Positions 27,413 to 35,970 of a stretch of DNA of 64,000 nt are shown here, in pieces (position 1 is the stretch's first letter; every line of letters begins with the position of its first letter). The translations under genes and the position numbers were made by a program. The notes below the pieces were generated by a model, which did not search any database, was not told where the DNA came from, and saw only the letters and a list, made by a program, of their open reading frames with translations. The stretch lies in assembly GCF_019697375.1 (NCBI RefSeq), contig NZ_JAHCDI010000004.1:2901324-2965323 (forward strand). The letters run 5' to 3'. This DNA is from Micromonospora tarapacensis. Lineage in GTDB: Bacteria; Actinomycetota; Actinomycetes; Mycobacteriales; Micromonosporaceae.

Positions 27413-28366
27413 ATGGCGATGACGCGCGGCGGGAGCCGTCGACGCCGGGGCGGGCCGGTGGCCGCGCTGGCCACGGCCATGGTGCTGCTCTGGCCCGCTA
27501 CGGCGTGGGCCGACGGTGTGACCTTCACCCCGACCGAGGCTCAGCAGGGCAACTCGGTCAAGATCGAGTTCGTGGTGCCGGACGAGCGGCCCGGCGTCCG
27601 TACCGAACGGATCGAGATCCGGATCCCGGCGGAGCCACCGATCGCCGAGGTGTACCCGCTGTCGGTGCCGGGGTGGGCGCCGGCGATCACCGCCCGCAAG
27701 CTGGACGCGCCGGTCGCCGGCATGCACGGCCCCGCCACCGACGTCGTGACCGGCGCGCTGACCTGGTCCCGGGCGCCGGGCGAGGCCGGCACGGGCCCGG
27801 CCCGGCTGGTGTTCTCGATGGCCCCGTTGCCGCAGACCGACCGGCTGGCCTTCGAGCTGATCCAGACCTACGCCGACGGCTTGCAGGTGCACTGGGGGAC
27901 CGGATCCGGTCAGCGGCCGCTGCCCGCGCTGACGCTCGTGCCGGGTGACCCGGCGTACCCGGGTGCCGCCCACGGTGCGCACGGCCCGGCCGGCGGCGGC
28001 GGGCAACCGGCCGACGGCGGGCCGACCACCGCCGACGCCGACGGCGGGCCGAACGCCAACAGCCTGCTCGCCGCCGGCCTGGTCGCCGGCCTCGGCGGGG
28101 GCGCGGTGATCGGCTGGCTGATCAGCCGACGGCGCCGCAGCACCGTCGAGGAGGTCGACCGTTCGGTGCTCGACGAGGCGCCGGGCGACGGGCGGCCGGC
28201 TCAGCCGACCCAGTCGGGAAGCGGCTCCCGGGCCGCCAGCCAGTCGGCGGGCACCCCGCCCGGGGTGCCCAGTCCGGCGTACGCGGTGACCACCCCGCCG
28301 ACGATGGCGGCGGTGGTGTCCACGTCTCCGCCCGCCTCGACGCAGGCGCGGACCGCGGCCGGATAG
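27413..28366 (+). CDS. DUF1775 (YcnI-like) membrane-anchored secreted protein
   Basis: An extracytoplasmic protein: signal peptide (residues 1-33, ending ATAWA before DGVTFTP), a YcnI-type beta domain (GNSVKIEFVVPDERPG, KLDAPVAG, FELIQTYADG), a glycine-rich linker and a C-terminal membrane helix (about 217-240) followed by RRRR. Bacillus YcnI binds copper through the first residue of the mature protein, a histidine; here the mature protein would start with Asp or Gly, so that site is missing. The last about 55 residues overlap the convergent ADP-ribosylglycohydrolase and are low-complexity S/T/P/A, probably read-through; the real end may be near 28200. Start ATG 27413 or 27419. Confidence 0.82.
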   Translation: MAMTRGGSRRRRGGPVAALATAMVLLWPATAWADGVTFTPTEAQQGNSVKIEFVVPDERPGVRTERIEIRIPAEPPIAEVYPLSVPGWAPAITARKLDAPVAGMHGPATDVVTGALTWSRAPGEAGTGPARLVFSMAPLPQTDRLAFELIQTYADGLQVHWGTGSGQRPLPALTLVPGDPAYPGAAHGAHGPAGGGGQPADGGPTTADADGGPNANSLLAAGLVAGLGGGAVIGWLISRRRRSTVEEVDRSVLDEAPGDGRPAQPTQSGSGSRAASQSAGTPPGVPSPAYAVTTPPTMAAVVSTSPPASTQARTAAG

Positions 28367-29119
28367 TCGTCCAGATGCCGGGCGGCGACCCAGCAGGTGA
28401 ACGCGACGGTGTCCTGCGCGGTGACCCGGGAGCCGTTGCCGACCGCCGCCACCACCTCGGGCAGCGGGCGGTCGAGCAGTCCCGCCACCCGGCGTACGCC
28501 CCGGTGCACCTCGGTCGTCGGGTCCAGTGCGGCGGCCACCCCGGCGAGCAGCCGGCCCGGATCGGGCCGGTCACCGTCGAGGCGCGCCCGGGCGGCCAGG
28601 GCCGCCGCCACCGCGACCGCGACCGCCCCGGCGATCCTCCGGGTGCGCGTGGGTCACCTCGGCCGATGCCCGGGCCTGCGCGGCCGCCCGGCTGGTCGAG
28701 TCGGCGAAGTACGCCCCCAGCGGCGCGACCCGCATCGCGGCGCCGTTGCCGCAGGAGCCCTGCCCGTCGAAGGCGGCGGCCGCCGCGACCGGCCACGGCG
28801 TGCCGGTGCGGATCAGGTGCAGGATGCGCACCGCACCGGGCCCGTAGCCCCGGTACGGCTCGCAGCGTTCGGCGAAGGCGAGCGCGAGGGTGTCCCGGTC
28901 GATGCGGCCCGCGTCGGCCAGCAGCGTCAGCACCGAGCAGGCCATCTCGGTGTCGTCGGTCCACTGCCACGGCGGTGGGGGGAGCCGGTCGGCGGCCAGG
29001 TCGGCGGGGTGCCGGCCGGGGACGAAGAACTGCGACCCGAGGGCGTCCCCGACGGACAGGCCGGCGAGACTGTCCCGGGCCAGCGCCAGGCGGGCGTCCG
29101 GATAGAGGGTGAACGTCAT
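28201..29119 (-). CDS. ADP-ribosylglycohydrolase family protein (one frameshift)
   Basis: Enzyme of the DraG/ARH family that removes ADP-ribose from proteins or related molecules, using two Mg ions. Metal ligands are visible in WTDDTEMACS (about 52-56) and GGDVDTTAAIVGG near the C-terminus; SCGNGAAMRVAPLG is also diagnostic. The frame breaks at 28636: restoring two G in the coding strand gives THAHPEGIAGAVAVAVAAALA, the normal family sequence, and a protein of 306 residues. The start is ATG 29119. It diverges from the OmpR-type two-component genes with 74 bp between. Confidence 0.9.
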
Positions 29120-29193
29120 GGTCGCACCAGCTTGGCGGGTTCCGGGGTGGGCCGCAACGGCGACCCACTTGCCGCTCCGAGTACCGTGCTTGG

Positions 29194-29883
29194 GTGGCCA
29201 CCGTCCTCCTGGTCGAAGACGATCACGTCGTCCGCGGCGCGATGCTTCGTTCCCTCACCGACCGGGGCCACGCCGTCCACGCGGTGGGCACCGCGCTGGA
29301 CGCGTTGCGCAGGGTGGCCGCGGAAACCCCGGACCTGGTCGTGCTCGACCTCGGCCTGCCGGATCTGGACGGCTCGGACGCGCTGCGGATGTTGCGGGGC
29401 ATCACCGACGTGCCGATCATCATCGCGACGGCCCGCGACGACGAGCAGTCGGTGGTCAAGCTGCTGCGGGCCGGCGCCGACGACTACATGGTCAAACCGT
29501 TCACCGGTGCGCACCTGGACGCCCGGATCACCACCGTGCTGCGCCGGGTGGGCCGGGCCAGCCGCGTCGTGCAGCCCGCCGTGCACACCGTGGGCGGGCT
29601 GCGCGTCGACGTCGGTGAGCGCAGCGCCCTCCTCGACGGCGAGGCGCTGGCGCTGACCCGCAAGGAATTCGACCTGCTGGCGTACCTCGCCGCCCGCCCC
29701 GGCCGGGTAGTGTCCCGGCGGGAGCTCTTGGAGGAGGTATGGCGGCAGCCATCGGTCGGCGAGGATCAGACCATCGACGTTCACCTGTACTGGCTACGGC
29801 GCAAAATGGGCGAGTCCGCGGCGAAGCCGCGCTACCTGCGCACCGTGCGGGGGGTGGGCTTCCGGCTGGTGGCGCCGGACTGA
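29194..29883 (+). CDS. Response regulator, OmpR/PhoB family
   Basis: Winged-helix response regulator of 229 residues. The receiver has TVLLVEDDHVVR, the phospho-acceptor in LVVLDLGLPDL (about 53) and lysine in MVKPFTG (about 102). The C-terminal DNA-binding domain shows LALTRKEFDLLAYLAARPG, RRELLEEVW, TIDVHLYWLRRKMG and RTVRGVGFRL. GTG 29194 is the only sensible start. Its TGA is overlapped by the first possible codon of the sensor kinase, so the pair is translationally coupled. The input signal is not evident. Confidence 0.95.
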   Translation: MATVLLVEDDHVVRGAMLRSLTDRGHAVHAVGTALDALRRVAAETPDLVVLDLGLPDLDGSDALRMLRGITDVPIIIATARDDEQSVVKLLRAGADDYMVKPFTGAHLDARITTVLRRVGRASRVVQPAVHTVGGLRVDVGERSALLDGEALALTRKEFDLLAYLAARPGRVVSRRELLEEVWRQPSVGEDQTIDVHLYWLRRKMGESAAKPRYLRTVRGVGFRLVAPD

Positions 29884-31385
29884 GAAGGTCGCTGGCCCGG
29901 TTGACGGCCGGCACCGGCGCCCTGCTGGCGCTGGCCTTCCTGACCCCGCTCGGGCTGACCCTCGGCGGGCAGGCCGGCGAGGAGGCGATCGCCGACGCGG
30001 CCCGCCGAAGCGCCTTGGTCACCGGGGCACTCGCGGTGAGCGGCGAGCCGGCGGTGGTCGCCCGCGCGATCGAGGCCAGTGGCGACGATCCGGCCACCCG
30101 GCCGGTCGTGCACGGTCTCGACGACGTGGACGCCTCGGCCGGGCGGTCCGACGCGGGGCAGCTCGACCGGGCCCGGTCCGAAGGGCGTTCGCTCGTGGTC
30201 GACGTCGACGGCGGGGTGCTGCGGCTGGATCCGGTGGTGCTCGGCGAGCGGACCGCCGTGGTCGAGGTCTTCGTACCGGACGCCGCGCTCGGTGCCGGCG
30301 CCGGCAGCCGGTGGCTGCTGCTGGCCGGGGTGGCGGTCGCCCTGGTGGGCGCCGCGGTGCTGGTGGTGGACCGGGTCGCCGCCCGGGCCGTCGACGCCAC
30401 CCGGGGCCTGGTCAGGGCGGCACTCGCGGTGGGCGACGGCGACCTGGGCGTACGGGTCGAGCCGACCGGCCCGCGCGAGCTGGCCGAGGCCGGCCACGCG
30501 TTCAACCGGATGGCGGAACGGTTCGTGGCCGCCCGCACCGAGGAGCGGGAACTGGTGGCGGACCTGTCCCACCGGCTGCGTACCCCGCTGACGGTGCTGC
30601 GGCTGGACGCCGAGGCGCTGGAGTCCGACGACACCAGCGTGGGCTCGTTCAGCCAGGCCGAGTTGGACCATCGGCGCGGCATCCGGCGGATCCGGCAGGC
30701 GATCGTCACCCTGGAGGGTGAGATCGACGTGCTGATCAAGACCACCCGCAAGGCGGTCGCCACCGAGGCCGCGCCGGCGATGTGCGACGTGAGCGAGGTG
30801 GTCCGGGACCGGATGGTGTTCTGGGCGGCGCTCGCCGGCGACCAGAACCGCCCGCACCGGGTCTCCGGTGCGCAGCTGCGCATCCCCGCGCCGGTGCCGC
30901 GCGCCGAGCTGGCGGCCGCCCTGGACGCGGTGATCGGCAACGTGTTCCGTTACACGCCGCAGGGCACCGCGTTCGAGGTGGCGGTGTCCCGCCGCGACGG
31001 GTACGTGGCGATCCGGATCGACGACGCCGGGCCGGGCATCGCCAACCCGGATCGGGCACTGCGTCGCGGCACCAGCGACCAGGGCTCCACCGGTCTCGGG
31101 CTGGACATCGCCAAGCGGGTGGCGTTGCAGGCCAATGGTTCGGTCAGCATCGACCGGGCCCGGCTGGGTGGGGCCAGCGTGGTGATGCTGCTGGCCGACC
31201 CCGAGGCGACGCCGCGCCAGGTCAGCCGGTTCGGCCTGGTGGGCCGGATGGCGCGGGAGGGCGCGAGCAGAAGCCCCGTGGGCGCCGTTGGCCACGGCAG
31301 CGCCCCGTCGACGGTTGAGCGCTCCGTGCGGCTTCCGGCGCCCACGGTGGGCAGCGGGCTGTGGGACGGCACAAGTCTTCCTTAG
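29880..31385 (+). CDS. Sensor histidine kinase (HAMP, HisKA, HATPase_c)
   Basis: Membrane sensor kinase paired with the preceding regulator, about 501 residues. A first membrane helix (GTGALLALAFLTPLGLTL) is preceded by basic RRSLAR, then an extracytoplasmic sensor of about 110 residues, a second helix (WLLLAGVAVALVGAAVLVV), HAMP, His 231 in DLSHRLRTPLTVLRLDAEAL, N box NVFRYT and G boxes DDAGPGIA and GSTGLGLDIAKRV. No ATG/GTG lies near the regulator stop: a CTG overlapping it (29880) keeps the basic residues before helix 1, while TTG 29901 is the conventional alternative. A tail of about 60 residues after the ATPase domain is low-complexity. Confidence 0.88.
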   Translation: MRRSLARLTAGTGALLALAFLTPLGLTLGGQAGEEAIADAARRSALVTGALAVSGEPAVVARAIEASGDDPATRPVVHGLDDVDASAGRSDAGQLDRARSEGRSLVVDVDGGVLRLDPVVLGERTAVVEVFVPDAALGAGAGSRWLLLAGVAVALVGAAVLVVDRVAARAVDATRGLVRAALAVGDGDLGVRVEPTGPRELAEAGHAFNRMAERFVAARTEERELVADLSHRLRTPLTVLRLDAEALESDDTSVGSFSQAELDHRRGIRRIRQAIVTLEGEIDVLIKTTRKAVATEAAPAMCDVSEVVRDRMVFWAALAGDQNRPHRVSGAQLRIPAPVPRAELAAALDAVIGNVFRYTPQGTAFEVAVSRRDGYVAIRIDDAGPGIANPDRALRRGTSDQGSTGLGLDIAKRVALQANGSVSIDRARLGGASVVMLLADPEATPRQVSRFGLVGRMAREGASRSPVGAVGHGSAPSTVERSVRLPAPTVGSGLWDGTSLP

Positions 31386-31495
31386 ATCCGGATTAACCCC
31401 GTCCCGGCCGGCCGGTCCGGCTGACAGGATCAGCACCGGAACCAGCAGTTCCACCGGCCCAACGCTCCCAGCGCACACCGGCCGGTGGAGCCGTG

Positions 31496-31542
31496 CGCGC
31501 GGCGGGAGACACGGTCCCCCCACACCTCACTCCCGCCGCGCG
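31496..31542. terminator. 13-bp GC hairpin between convergent genes
   Basis: CGCGCGGCGGGAG at 31496-31508 is exactly complementary to 31530-31542 with a 21-nt loop. It lies in the 259-bp gap between the sensor kinase stop (+) and the deaminase stop (-) and can serve both. Confidence 0.55.
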
Positions 31543-31644
31543 CCACGTCTCGTCGAGCCGGCCGGCCCGCACCGTTTCCCGCAGGGTCAGGTAGGCGTCA
31601 TCGCGGTCGCTGCGTCGGGTTCGCCGATCCGCGCGGCCGTGCGG

Positions 31645-32670
31645 TCAGCGGAGTGTCCGGGACAGGTGAGCGTCGATCTCCGCAATGATCCGCTGCTTGC
31701 CGGCGTCGTCGAGGAAGGCCGCGGTCACCGCGTTGCGGGCCAGGTCGGCCACCTGCGCCGGATCGGCGTCGAGCAGCCGGGCGGCCACCGCGTACTCGTC
31801 GTCCAGGGTGGTGCCGAACATCGGCGGGTCGTCGGAGTTGATGGTGACCAGCACCCCGGCCTCGACCAGTCGGGGCAGCGGGTGCTCGTCGAGGCGCGGC
31901 ACGGCCCGGGTCCGGATGTTGGAGGTCGGGCACACCTCCAGCGGGATCTGCCGCTCGGCGAGGTAGGCGAGCAGTTGCGGATCCTGGGCGGCGGAGATGC
32001 CGTGGCCGATGCGTTCGGCGCCGAGCTCGTGCAGCGCGTCCCAGATCGTCTGCGGGCCGGTGGTCTCACCGGCGTGTGGCACCGAGTGCAGCCCCGCCGC
32101 CCGCGCCCGCTCGAAGTAGGGTCGGAACTGCGCCCTCGGCACCCCGATCTCGGGGCCGCCCAGACCGAAGCTGACCAGCCCGTCGGGGCGTTCCTCCAGG
32201 GAGATCCGCAGCGTCTCCTCGGCCGCCGGCAGCCCCGCCTCGCCGGGGATGTCGAAGCACCAGCGCAGCTCGACGCCGAAGTCGGCGGCGGCCCGCTTGC
32301 GGGCGTCCTCGATCGCCTCGCAGAACGCCGGTGCCGGGATGCCGCGCCGCACGTGCGAGTAGGGCGTCACGGTCAGCTCGGCGTAGCGGACCTGCTGACG
32401 GGCCAGTTCCCGGGCCACCTCGTGGGTGAGGATCCAGACGTCCTCCTGGTCGCGGATGAGGTCCACGACGCTGAGGTACAGCTCGATGAAGTGGGCGAAG
32501 TCGCGGAAGACGAAGTAGTCGGCCAGCAGTTGCGGGTCGGCCGGAACGGGGGTGTTCCCCTCGTGCCGGGCGGCCAGCTCGGTCACGATCCGGGGCGAGG
32601 CGGAGCCGACGTGGTGCACGTGCAGCTCCACCTTGGGCAGACCGGCGATGAAGGTGGGCAGATCGGTCAC
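31645..32670 (-). CDS. Adenosine deaminase-like metal hydrolase; possible aminodeoxyfutalosine deaminase
   Basis: ADA-superfamily TIM-barrel deaminase, 341 residues from GTG 32670. Metal ligands are His 17 and His 19 in [13 protein letters not shown], with further ligands in [10 protein letters not shown] and the catalytic Asp pair in [10 protein letters not shown]. Canonical adenosine deaminases read HLDG at the first motif; HHVGSASP is what I recall from Streptomyces enzymes acting on 6-aminodeoxyfutalosine in menaquinone synthesis, so the substrate may be that rather than adenosine. The gene overlaps the upstream methyltransferase by 4 bp (GTGA). Finding mqnA/B/C/D in the genome would favour the futalosine role. 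Confidence 0.87.
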   Translation of the reverse strand: MTDLPTFIAGLPKVELHVHHVGSASPRIVTELAARHEGNTPVPADPQLLADYFVFRDFAHFIELYLSVVDLIRDQEDVWILTHEVARELARQQVRYAELTVTPYSHVRRGIPAPAFCEAIEDARKRAAADFGVELRWCFDIPGEAGLPAAEETLRISLEERPDGLVSFGLGGPEIGVPRAQFRPYFERARAAGLHSVPHAGETTGPQTIWDALHELGAERIGHGISAAQDPQLLAYLAERQIPLEVCPTSNIRTRAVPRLDEHPLPRLVEAGVLVTINSDDPPMFGTTLDDEYAVAARLLDADPAQVADLARNAVTAAFLDDAGKQRIIAEIDAHLSRTLR

Positions 32671-33461
32671 GAACTCTCCTGGGCGCGGGCGCCGGTGCGG
32701 GCGACGGCGAAGATCCGTCGGAACGGGAAGTACACCTGGCCGTGCCGCACCGGGTACGCCTCGGCGAGGCGTACCGCCAGCGCGGCCCGGAAGGCGGACC
32801 AGCCGGCGTCGTCCAGCGCGGCCCGGACGGGGCGCAGCGCGGTGCCCTCCATCCAGGTCAGCACGGGATGGTCCGCGTCGGGACGGGCCGCCAGCAGGTG
32901 CACGTAGGTAGTCTCCCAGGCGTCGACGACGCAGCCGGCGGCGGCCAGCGACCCGGCATAGTCGACCGGGTCGGCGACCGGGGCCTCCCGCTGCAGTGGG
33001 GCCAGCTCCGCCTGCCAGGGCGGGCGCCCGGCCACCTCCCGCAGCGCACGGTGCGACGGTGCGTCGAAGTTGCCGGGCACCTGCATCGCCAGCCAGGCGC
33101 CGGCGGGCAGCTCGGCGGCCCAGCGGGTGAGCAGTTCCCGGTGGCCGGGCACCCACTGGAGCACGGCGTTGCTGATCACCACGTCGGTGTCCGGCCGGGG
33201 GTGCCAGTCCCGCACGTCGGCGACGCCGAAGCCGACCCGGGTGTCGAGCGAGTTCGCCCGCGCGATCATCTGCGGCGAGGAGTCCAGCCCGACGATCCGG
33301 CTGTCGGGCCACCGGGCGGCGAGGCCGGCGGTCAGGGTGCCGGGGCCGCAGCCGAGGTCGACCACCGTCCGCGGCCGGTCGGCGGCCACCCGGGCGAGCA
33401 GGTCGTGGAACGGCCGGGAGCGTTCGTCGCCGTGGCGCAGGTACACCGCCGGATCCCACAT
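32667..33461 (-). CDS. tam: Trans-aconitate 2-methyltransferase (Tam)
   Basis: SAM-dependent class I methyltransferase (264 residues) expected to methylate trans-aconitate, a by-product that inhibits aconitase. The start [22 protein letters not shown] is diagnostic of Tam; the SAM loop is [15 protein letters not shown] (about 33-47), followed by [14 protein letters not shown] and [19 protein letters not shown] 33461 is preceded by GGAGGCGAC. Coupled by a 4-bp overlap to the deaminase gene downstream, though no metabolic link is obvious. It diverges from an aldo/keto reductase across a short region with repeated CCGTACG elements. Confidence 0.93.
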   Translation of the reverse strand: MWDPAVYLRHGDERSRPFHDLLARVAADRPRTVVDLGCGPGTLTAGLAARWPDSRIVGLDSSPQMIARANSLDTRVGFGVADVRDWHPRPDTDVVISNAVLQWVPGHRELLTRWAAELPAGAWLAMQVPGNFDAPSHRALREVAGRPPWQAELAPLQREAPVADPVDYAGSLAAAGCVVDAWETTYVHLLAARPDADHPVLTWMEGTALRPVRAALDDAGWSAFRAALAVRLAEAYPVRHGQVYFPFRRIFAVARTGARAQESS

Positions 33462-33486
33462 GTCGCCTCCGTGGCCACCTCATAAA

Positions 33487-33513
33487 CCGTACGTCCGTCT
33501 TTTAACCGTACGG
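33487..33513. promoter_or_regulatory. Two CCGTACG repeats in the tam / AKR divergent region
   Basis: CCGTACG (palindromic core CGTACG) at 33487-33493 and 33506-33512 in direct orientation, 19 bp apart, each preceded by an A/T-rich AAA or TTAA. This is the only AT-rich stretch between the two starts and may hold the promoters or an operator pair. Confidence 0.35.
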
Positions 33514-33556
33514 CCCGGCATCCGCTCGGGCAACGACGGTCACTAGGCTCAGTGCC

Positions 33557-34540
33557 ATGGAGCAACGTACCTTCCCCCGGATGGGCCGGCAGGTCGGAGT
33601 GGTCGGGCTCGGCGCCTGGCAACTCGGCGCCGACTGGGGCACCGTCACCGAGGACGACGCGATGGCGGTGCTGAGCGCCGCGGTCGACGCCGGCGTCACC
33701 TTCCTGGACACCGCCGACGTCTACGGCGACGGGCGCAGCGAACAGCTGATCGGCCGGTTCCTGGCCGCCCACCCGCAGGCCGGGCTCACCGTGGCCACCA
33801 AGATGGGCCGCCGGGTGGCCCAGACCCCGGCGGCGTACACCGTGGACAGCTTTCGTCAGTGGACCGACCGGTCCCGGGCGAACCTCGGCGTGGACACGCT
33901 GGACCTGGTGCAGTTGCACTGCCCGCCCACGGCCGTCTTCGCCGACGGCACGGTCTTCGACGCCCTCGACACGCTGGTGACCGAGAAGCGGATCGCCGCG
34001 TACGGCGTCAGTGTGGAGACCTGCGACGAGGCGCTCACCGCGATCGCCCGGCCCGGGCTGGCCAGCGTCCAGATCATCCTCAACGCGCTGCGCCACAAGC
34101 CGCTCGAACGCGTGCTGCCGGCCGCGTCGGCCGCCGGCGTCGGCATCATCGCCCGCGTCCCGCTGGCCAGTGGCCTGCTCTCCGGTCGATACGACGAGCG
34201 GACGACCTTCGCCGCCGACGACCACCGCAGCTACAACCGGCACGGGGAGGCGTTCGACGTCGGCGAGACCTTCTCCGGAGTCGACTTCTCGACCGGCCTG
34301 GCGGCCGTCCGGCGGCTGGCCCCACTCGTCGGCGACGACCGCACGATGGCCCAGTTCGCCTTGCGCTGGGTGCTCGACCAGCCGGGGGTGACCGTGGTCA
34401 TCCCCGGCGCCCGCGACGCCGCACAGGCCCGCGGCAACGCCGCCGTGGCCGGCCAGTCACCCCTCTCGGCGGGGGAACTGGCCGAGGTGACGGCGGTCTA
34501 CGACGAGCTGATCCGCCCGCAGGTGCACCACCGCTGGTGA
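33557..34540 (+). CDS. Aldo/keto reductase
   Basis: AKR-superfamily oxidoreductase, 327 residues. The start MEQRTFPRMGRQVGVVGLG is typical of the YajO/AKR13-like branch. Catalytic residues lie in FLDTADVYGDG (Asp, Tyr), VATKMGRRV (Lys) and VQLHCPP (His). The C-terminal cofactor part shows FALRWVLDQPGVTVVIPGAR and AAVAGQSPLSAGEL. It diverges from tam with a 95-bp promoter gap and is followed by a small membrane protein gene after 56 bp. It is not closely similar to the AKR at 23356, whose N-terminus differs. Confidence 0.93.
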   Translation: MEQRTFPRMGRQVGVVGLGAWQLGADWGTVTEDDAMAVLSAAVDAGVTFLDTADVYGDGRSEQLIGRFLAAHPQAGLTVATKMGRRVAQTPAAYTVDSFRQWTDRSRANLGVDTLDLVQLHCPPTAVFADGTVFDALDTLVTEKRIAAYGVSVETCDEALTAIARPGLASVQIILNALRHKPLERVLPAASAAGVGIIARVPLASGLLSGRYDERTTFAADDHRSYNRHGEAFDVGETFSGVDFSTGLAAVRRLAPLVGDDRTMAQFALRWVLDQPGVTVVIPGARDAAQARGNAAVAGQSPLSAGELAEVTAVYDELIRPQVHHRW

Positions 34541-34596
34541 ACGGCGCGCCCGCCGGTGGCCCGACCACCGGCGGGCGCCGACAGAGGGAGACCGCG

Positions 34597-34791
34597 ATGA
34601 GCGGCTGGTTCCGGCTCACACTCGGCCTGCTGGCCGTGGTCGTGGGTGCCGTCTGGACGGTGCAGGGTCTCGGCTATGTCGAGGGCAGCGTGATGACCGG
34701 CCAACGGATCTGGGCGATCCTCGGCCCGGCGCTGGTGCTGGTCGGGCTGGCCCTGCTCTGGCTGGGGATTCGTGCCCGCAGTCAGCGCTGA
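34597..34791 (+). CDS. Small two-helix membrane protein
   Basis: 64-residue protein with two membrane helices (LTLGLLAVVVGAVWTVQGLGY and ILGPALVLVGLALLWLGI) and a basic end RARSQR. ATG 34597 follows AGAGGGAGA. Short proteins of this form are common next to metabolic genes in Micromonosporaceae but have no known function. It ends 20 bp before a strong bidirectional terminator. Confidence 0.75.
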   Translation: MSGWFRLTLGLLAVVVGAVWTVQGLGYVEGSVMTGQRIWAILGPALVLVGLALLWLGIRARSQR

Positions 34792-34810
34792 GAGTCGGTG
34801 CGGATGCGGA

Positions 34811-34840
34811 AAGCCCCGCGTCCGTCGGAACGCGGGGCTT
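34811..34840. terminator. Bidirectional terminator between the small membrane gene and cspA
   Basis: AAGCCCCGCG and CGCGGGGCTT form a perfect 10-bp stem with a 10-nt loop; AA/TT at the base gives short A and T ends. It lies between the stops of convergent genes. Confidence 0.85.
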
Positions 34841-34893
34841 CGCACTGATTCGGGGACTGCCTCGCCACTGGCCGGCCGTCGCCGACCGGTGCC

Positions 34894-35097
34894 TCAGAGG
34901 GGGCGGACCTGCTCGGCCTGCGGACCCTTCTGGCCCTGGGCGATCTCGAACTCCACCCGCTGATTCTCCTCCAGCGTGCGGTAGCCGCTGGACTGGATGG
35001 CCGAGAAGTGGACGAACACGTCAGCACCCCCGCCGTCGACGGTGATGAAGCCGAAGCCCTTGTCAGCGTTGAACCACTTCACGGTTCCCTGCGCCAT
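34894..35097 (-). CDS. cspA: Cold-shock domain protein
   Basis: A 67-residue single-stranded nucleic acid-binding protein. Both RNA-binding motifs are intact: RNP1 in DKGFGFITV and RNP2 in DVFVHFSAI; the start [15 protein letters not shown] is canonical. Ribosome-binding site GAAGGAGA lies 6-7 bp before ATG 35097. The gene is single and is followed by a strong terminator. The 289-bp region upstream leaves room for a long structured 5' leader, as is common in cold-shock mRNAs. Confidence 0.96.
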   Translation of the reverse strand: MAQGTVKWFNADKGFGFITVDGGGADVFVHFSAIQSSGYRTLEENQRVEFEIAQGQKGPQAEQVRPL

Positions 35098-35340
35098 GTG
35101 TATCTCCTTCTAAAACTGGCGGCCGAGCACGCCGTGCGGCCGATTGGCCGTTTTCGAGCAGCGGTGCCTGAGGCGGCCCCCGGTTAAGGAGACTTCTCTC
35201 AACCCACGCCGTCTCACAACAGCGTGGAACAGCAAACCACGTACGCAAAAACTTCGCATAGCCCAGACGACGAAATTCTCCGACATGTGACCTGACGGAT
35301 GCGTACGATCCGCTGGGCGGCGGCGCGGGACAAGGCGAAA

Positions 35341-35372
35341 GGCCCCCTCGCCGACGACCGGCGGGAGGGCCC
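35341..35372 (-). terminator. Hairpin downstream of the DUF4235 gene
   Basis: GGCCCCCTCGCCG pairs with CGGCGGGAGGGCC at 11 of 13 positions around ACGA. It lies just beyond the stop at 35387 of the three-gene envelope operon and upstream of the cspA leader. Confidence 0.6.
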
Positions 35373-35386
35373 CGAACGCACACGCC

Positions 35387-35659
35387 CTAGTCGGGCCACC
35401 GGCCGGTGAGGCGGCGTACGCCGACCGCGCCGCCCCGGTCCACGGCGGCCCGGACGGCGGAGAAGATGGCACCCTGCAACGCGGCCGCCGCGAGGATCTC
35501 GCCCCAGCGGCGGTCCTCGTCGGTCGGGTTGGGGGCCTCACCGTCACCGGCGGTCATCTTCCACACCTGACGGAAGACCGCCCCCGCGATCGCACCGGCG
35601 GCGAAGCCCATGAGCACGCCGACCGGCTTGTAGGCGGCCTTGCCGATTCCCCTGCTCAC
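35387..35659 (-). CDS. DUF4235 domain-containing membrane protein
   Basis: A 90-residue protein of the DUF4235 family: a glycine/alanine-rich membrane segment (PVGVLMGFAAGAIAGAVFRQVWK), the acidic stretch APNPTDEDRRWGEILAAAALQG and a second hydrophobic helix with AVRAAVDRGGAVGVRRLTG. ATG 35659 overlaps the DUF3618 stop by 4 bp. In actinobacteria DUF4235, DUF3618 and the holin-like gene form a fixed set. No biochemical function is known. Confidence 0.88.
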   Translation of the reverse strand: MSRGIGKAAYKPVGVLMGFAAGAIAGAVFRQVWKMTAGDGEAPNPTDEDRRWGEILAAAALQGAIFSAVRAAVDRGGAVGVRRLTGRWPD

Positions 35660-35970
35660 CCGCGCCTCCCTCGAATGATCATCAGCACCACCGCGGCGGC
35701 GACCGCACCGACCGCGAGCGCGACGAACGGCGTGGGCCCCTGCCGGCCCCGCCCCTGCGGGTGGGTGAGGCCGGACTGTGCACGGACCCGGGCGACGGTC
35801 AGCGCCGCCTGCGCCCGCACCCGCTCCCGCGCCTGGTCCGCCGAGGACTTCAGTCGCTTCTTGACGTCGGCCTTCGCGGCCAACGCCTCCATCGTCTCGC
35901 CCAGTTCCACCCGGGTGCGCCGGATGTCCGCCCGCAGCGCCTCGGTGTCACCGGTGCCGTTGCGTGTCAT
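35656..35970 (-). CDS. DUF3618 domain-containing protein
   Basis: 104 residues: the conserved N-terminal DUF3618 motif LRADIRRTRVELGETMEALAAKADVK, a helical amphipathic middle (SSADQARERVRAQAALTVAR) and a C-terminal membrane helix (FVALAVGAVAAAVVLMII) ending RGRRG. The family looks like a tail-anchored cytoplasmic coiled coil. ATG 35970 overlaps the upstream holin-like gene stop by 4 bp. Confidence 0.9.
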   Translation of the reverse strand: MTRNGTGDTEALRADIRRTRVELGETMEALAAKADVKKRLKSSADQARERVRAQAALTVARVRAQSGLTHPQGRGRQGPTPFVALAVGAVAAAVVLMIIRGRRG

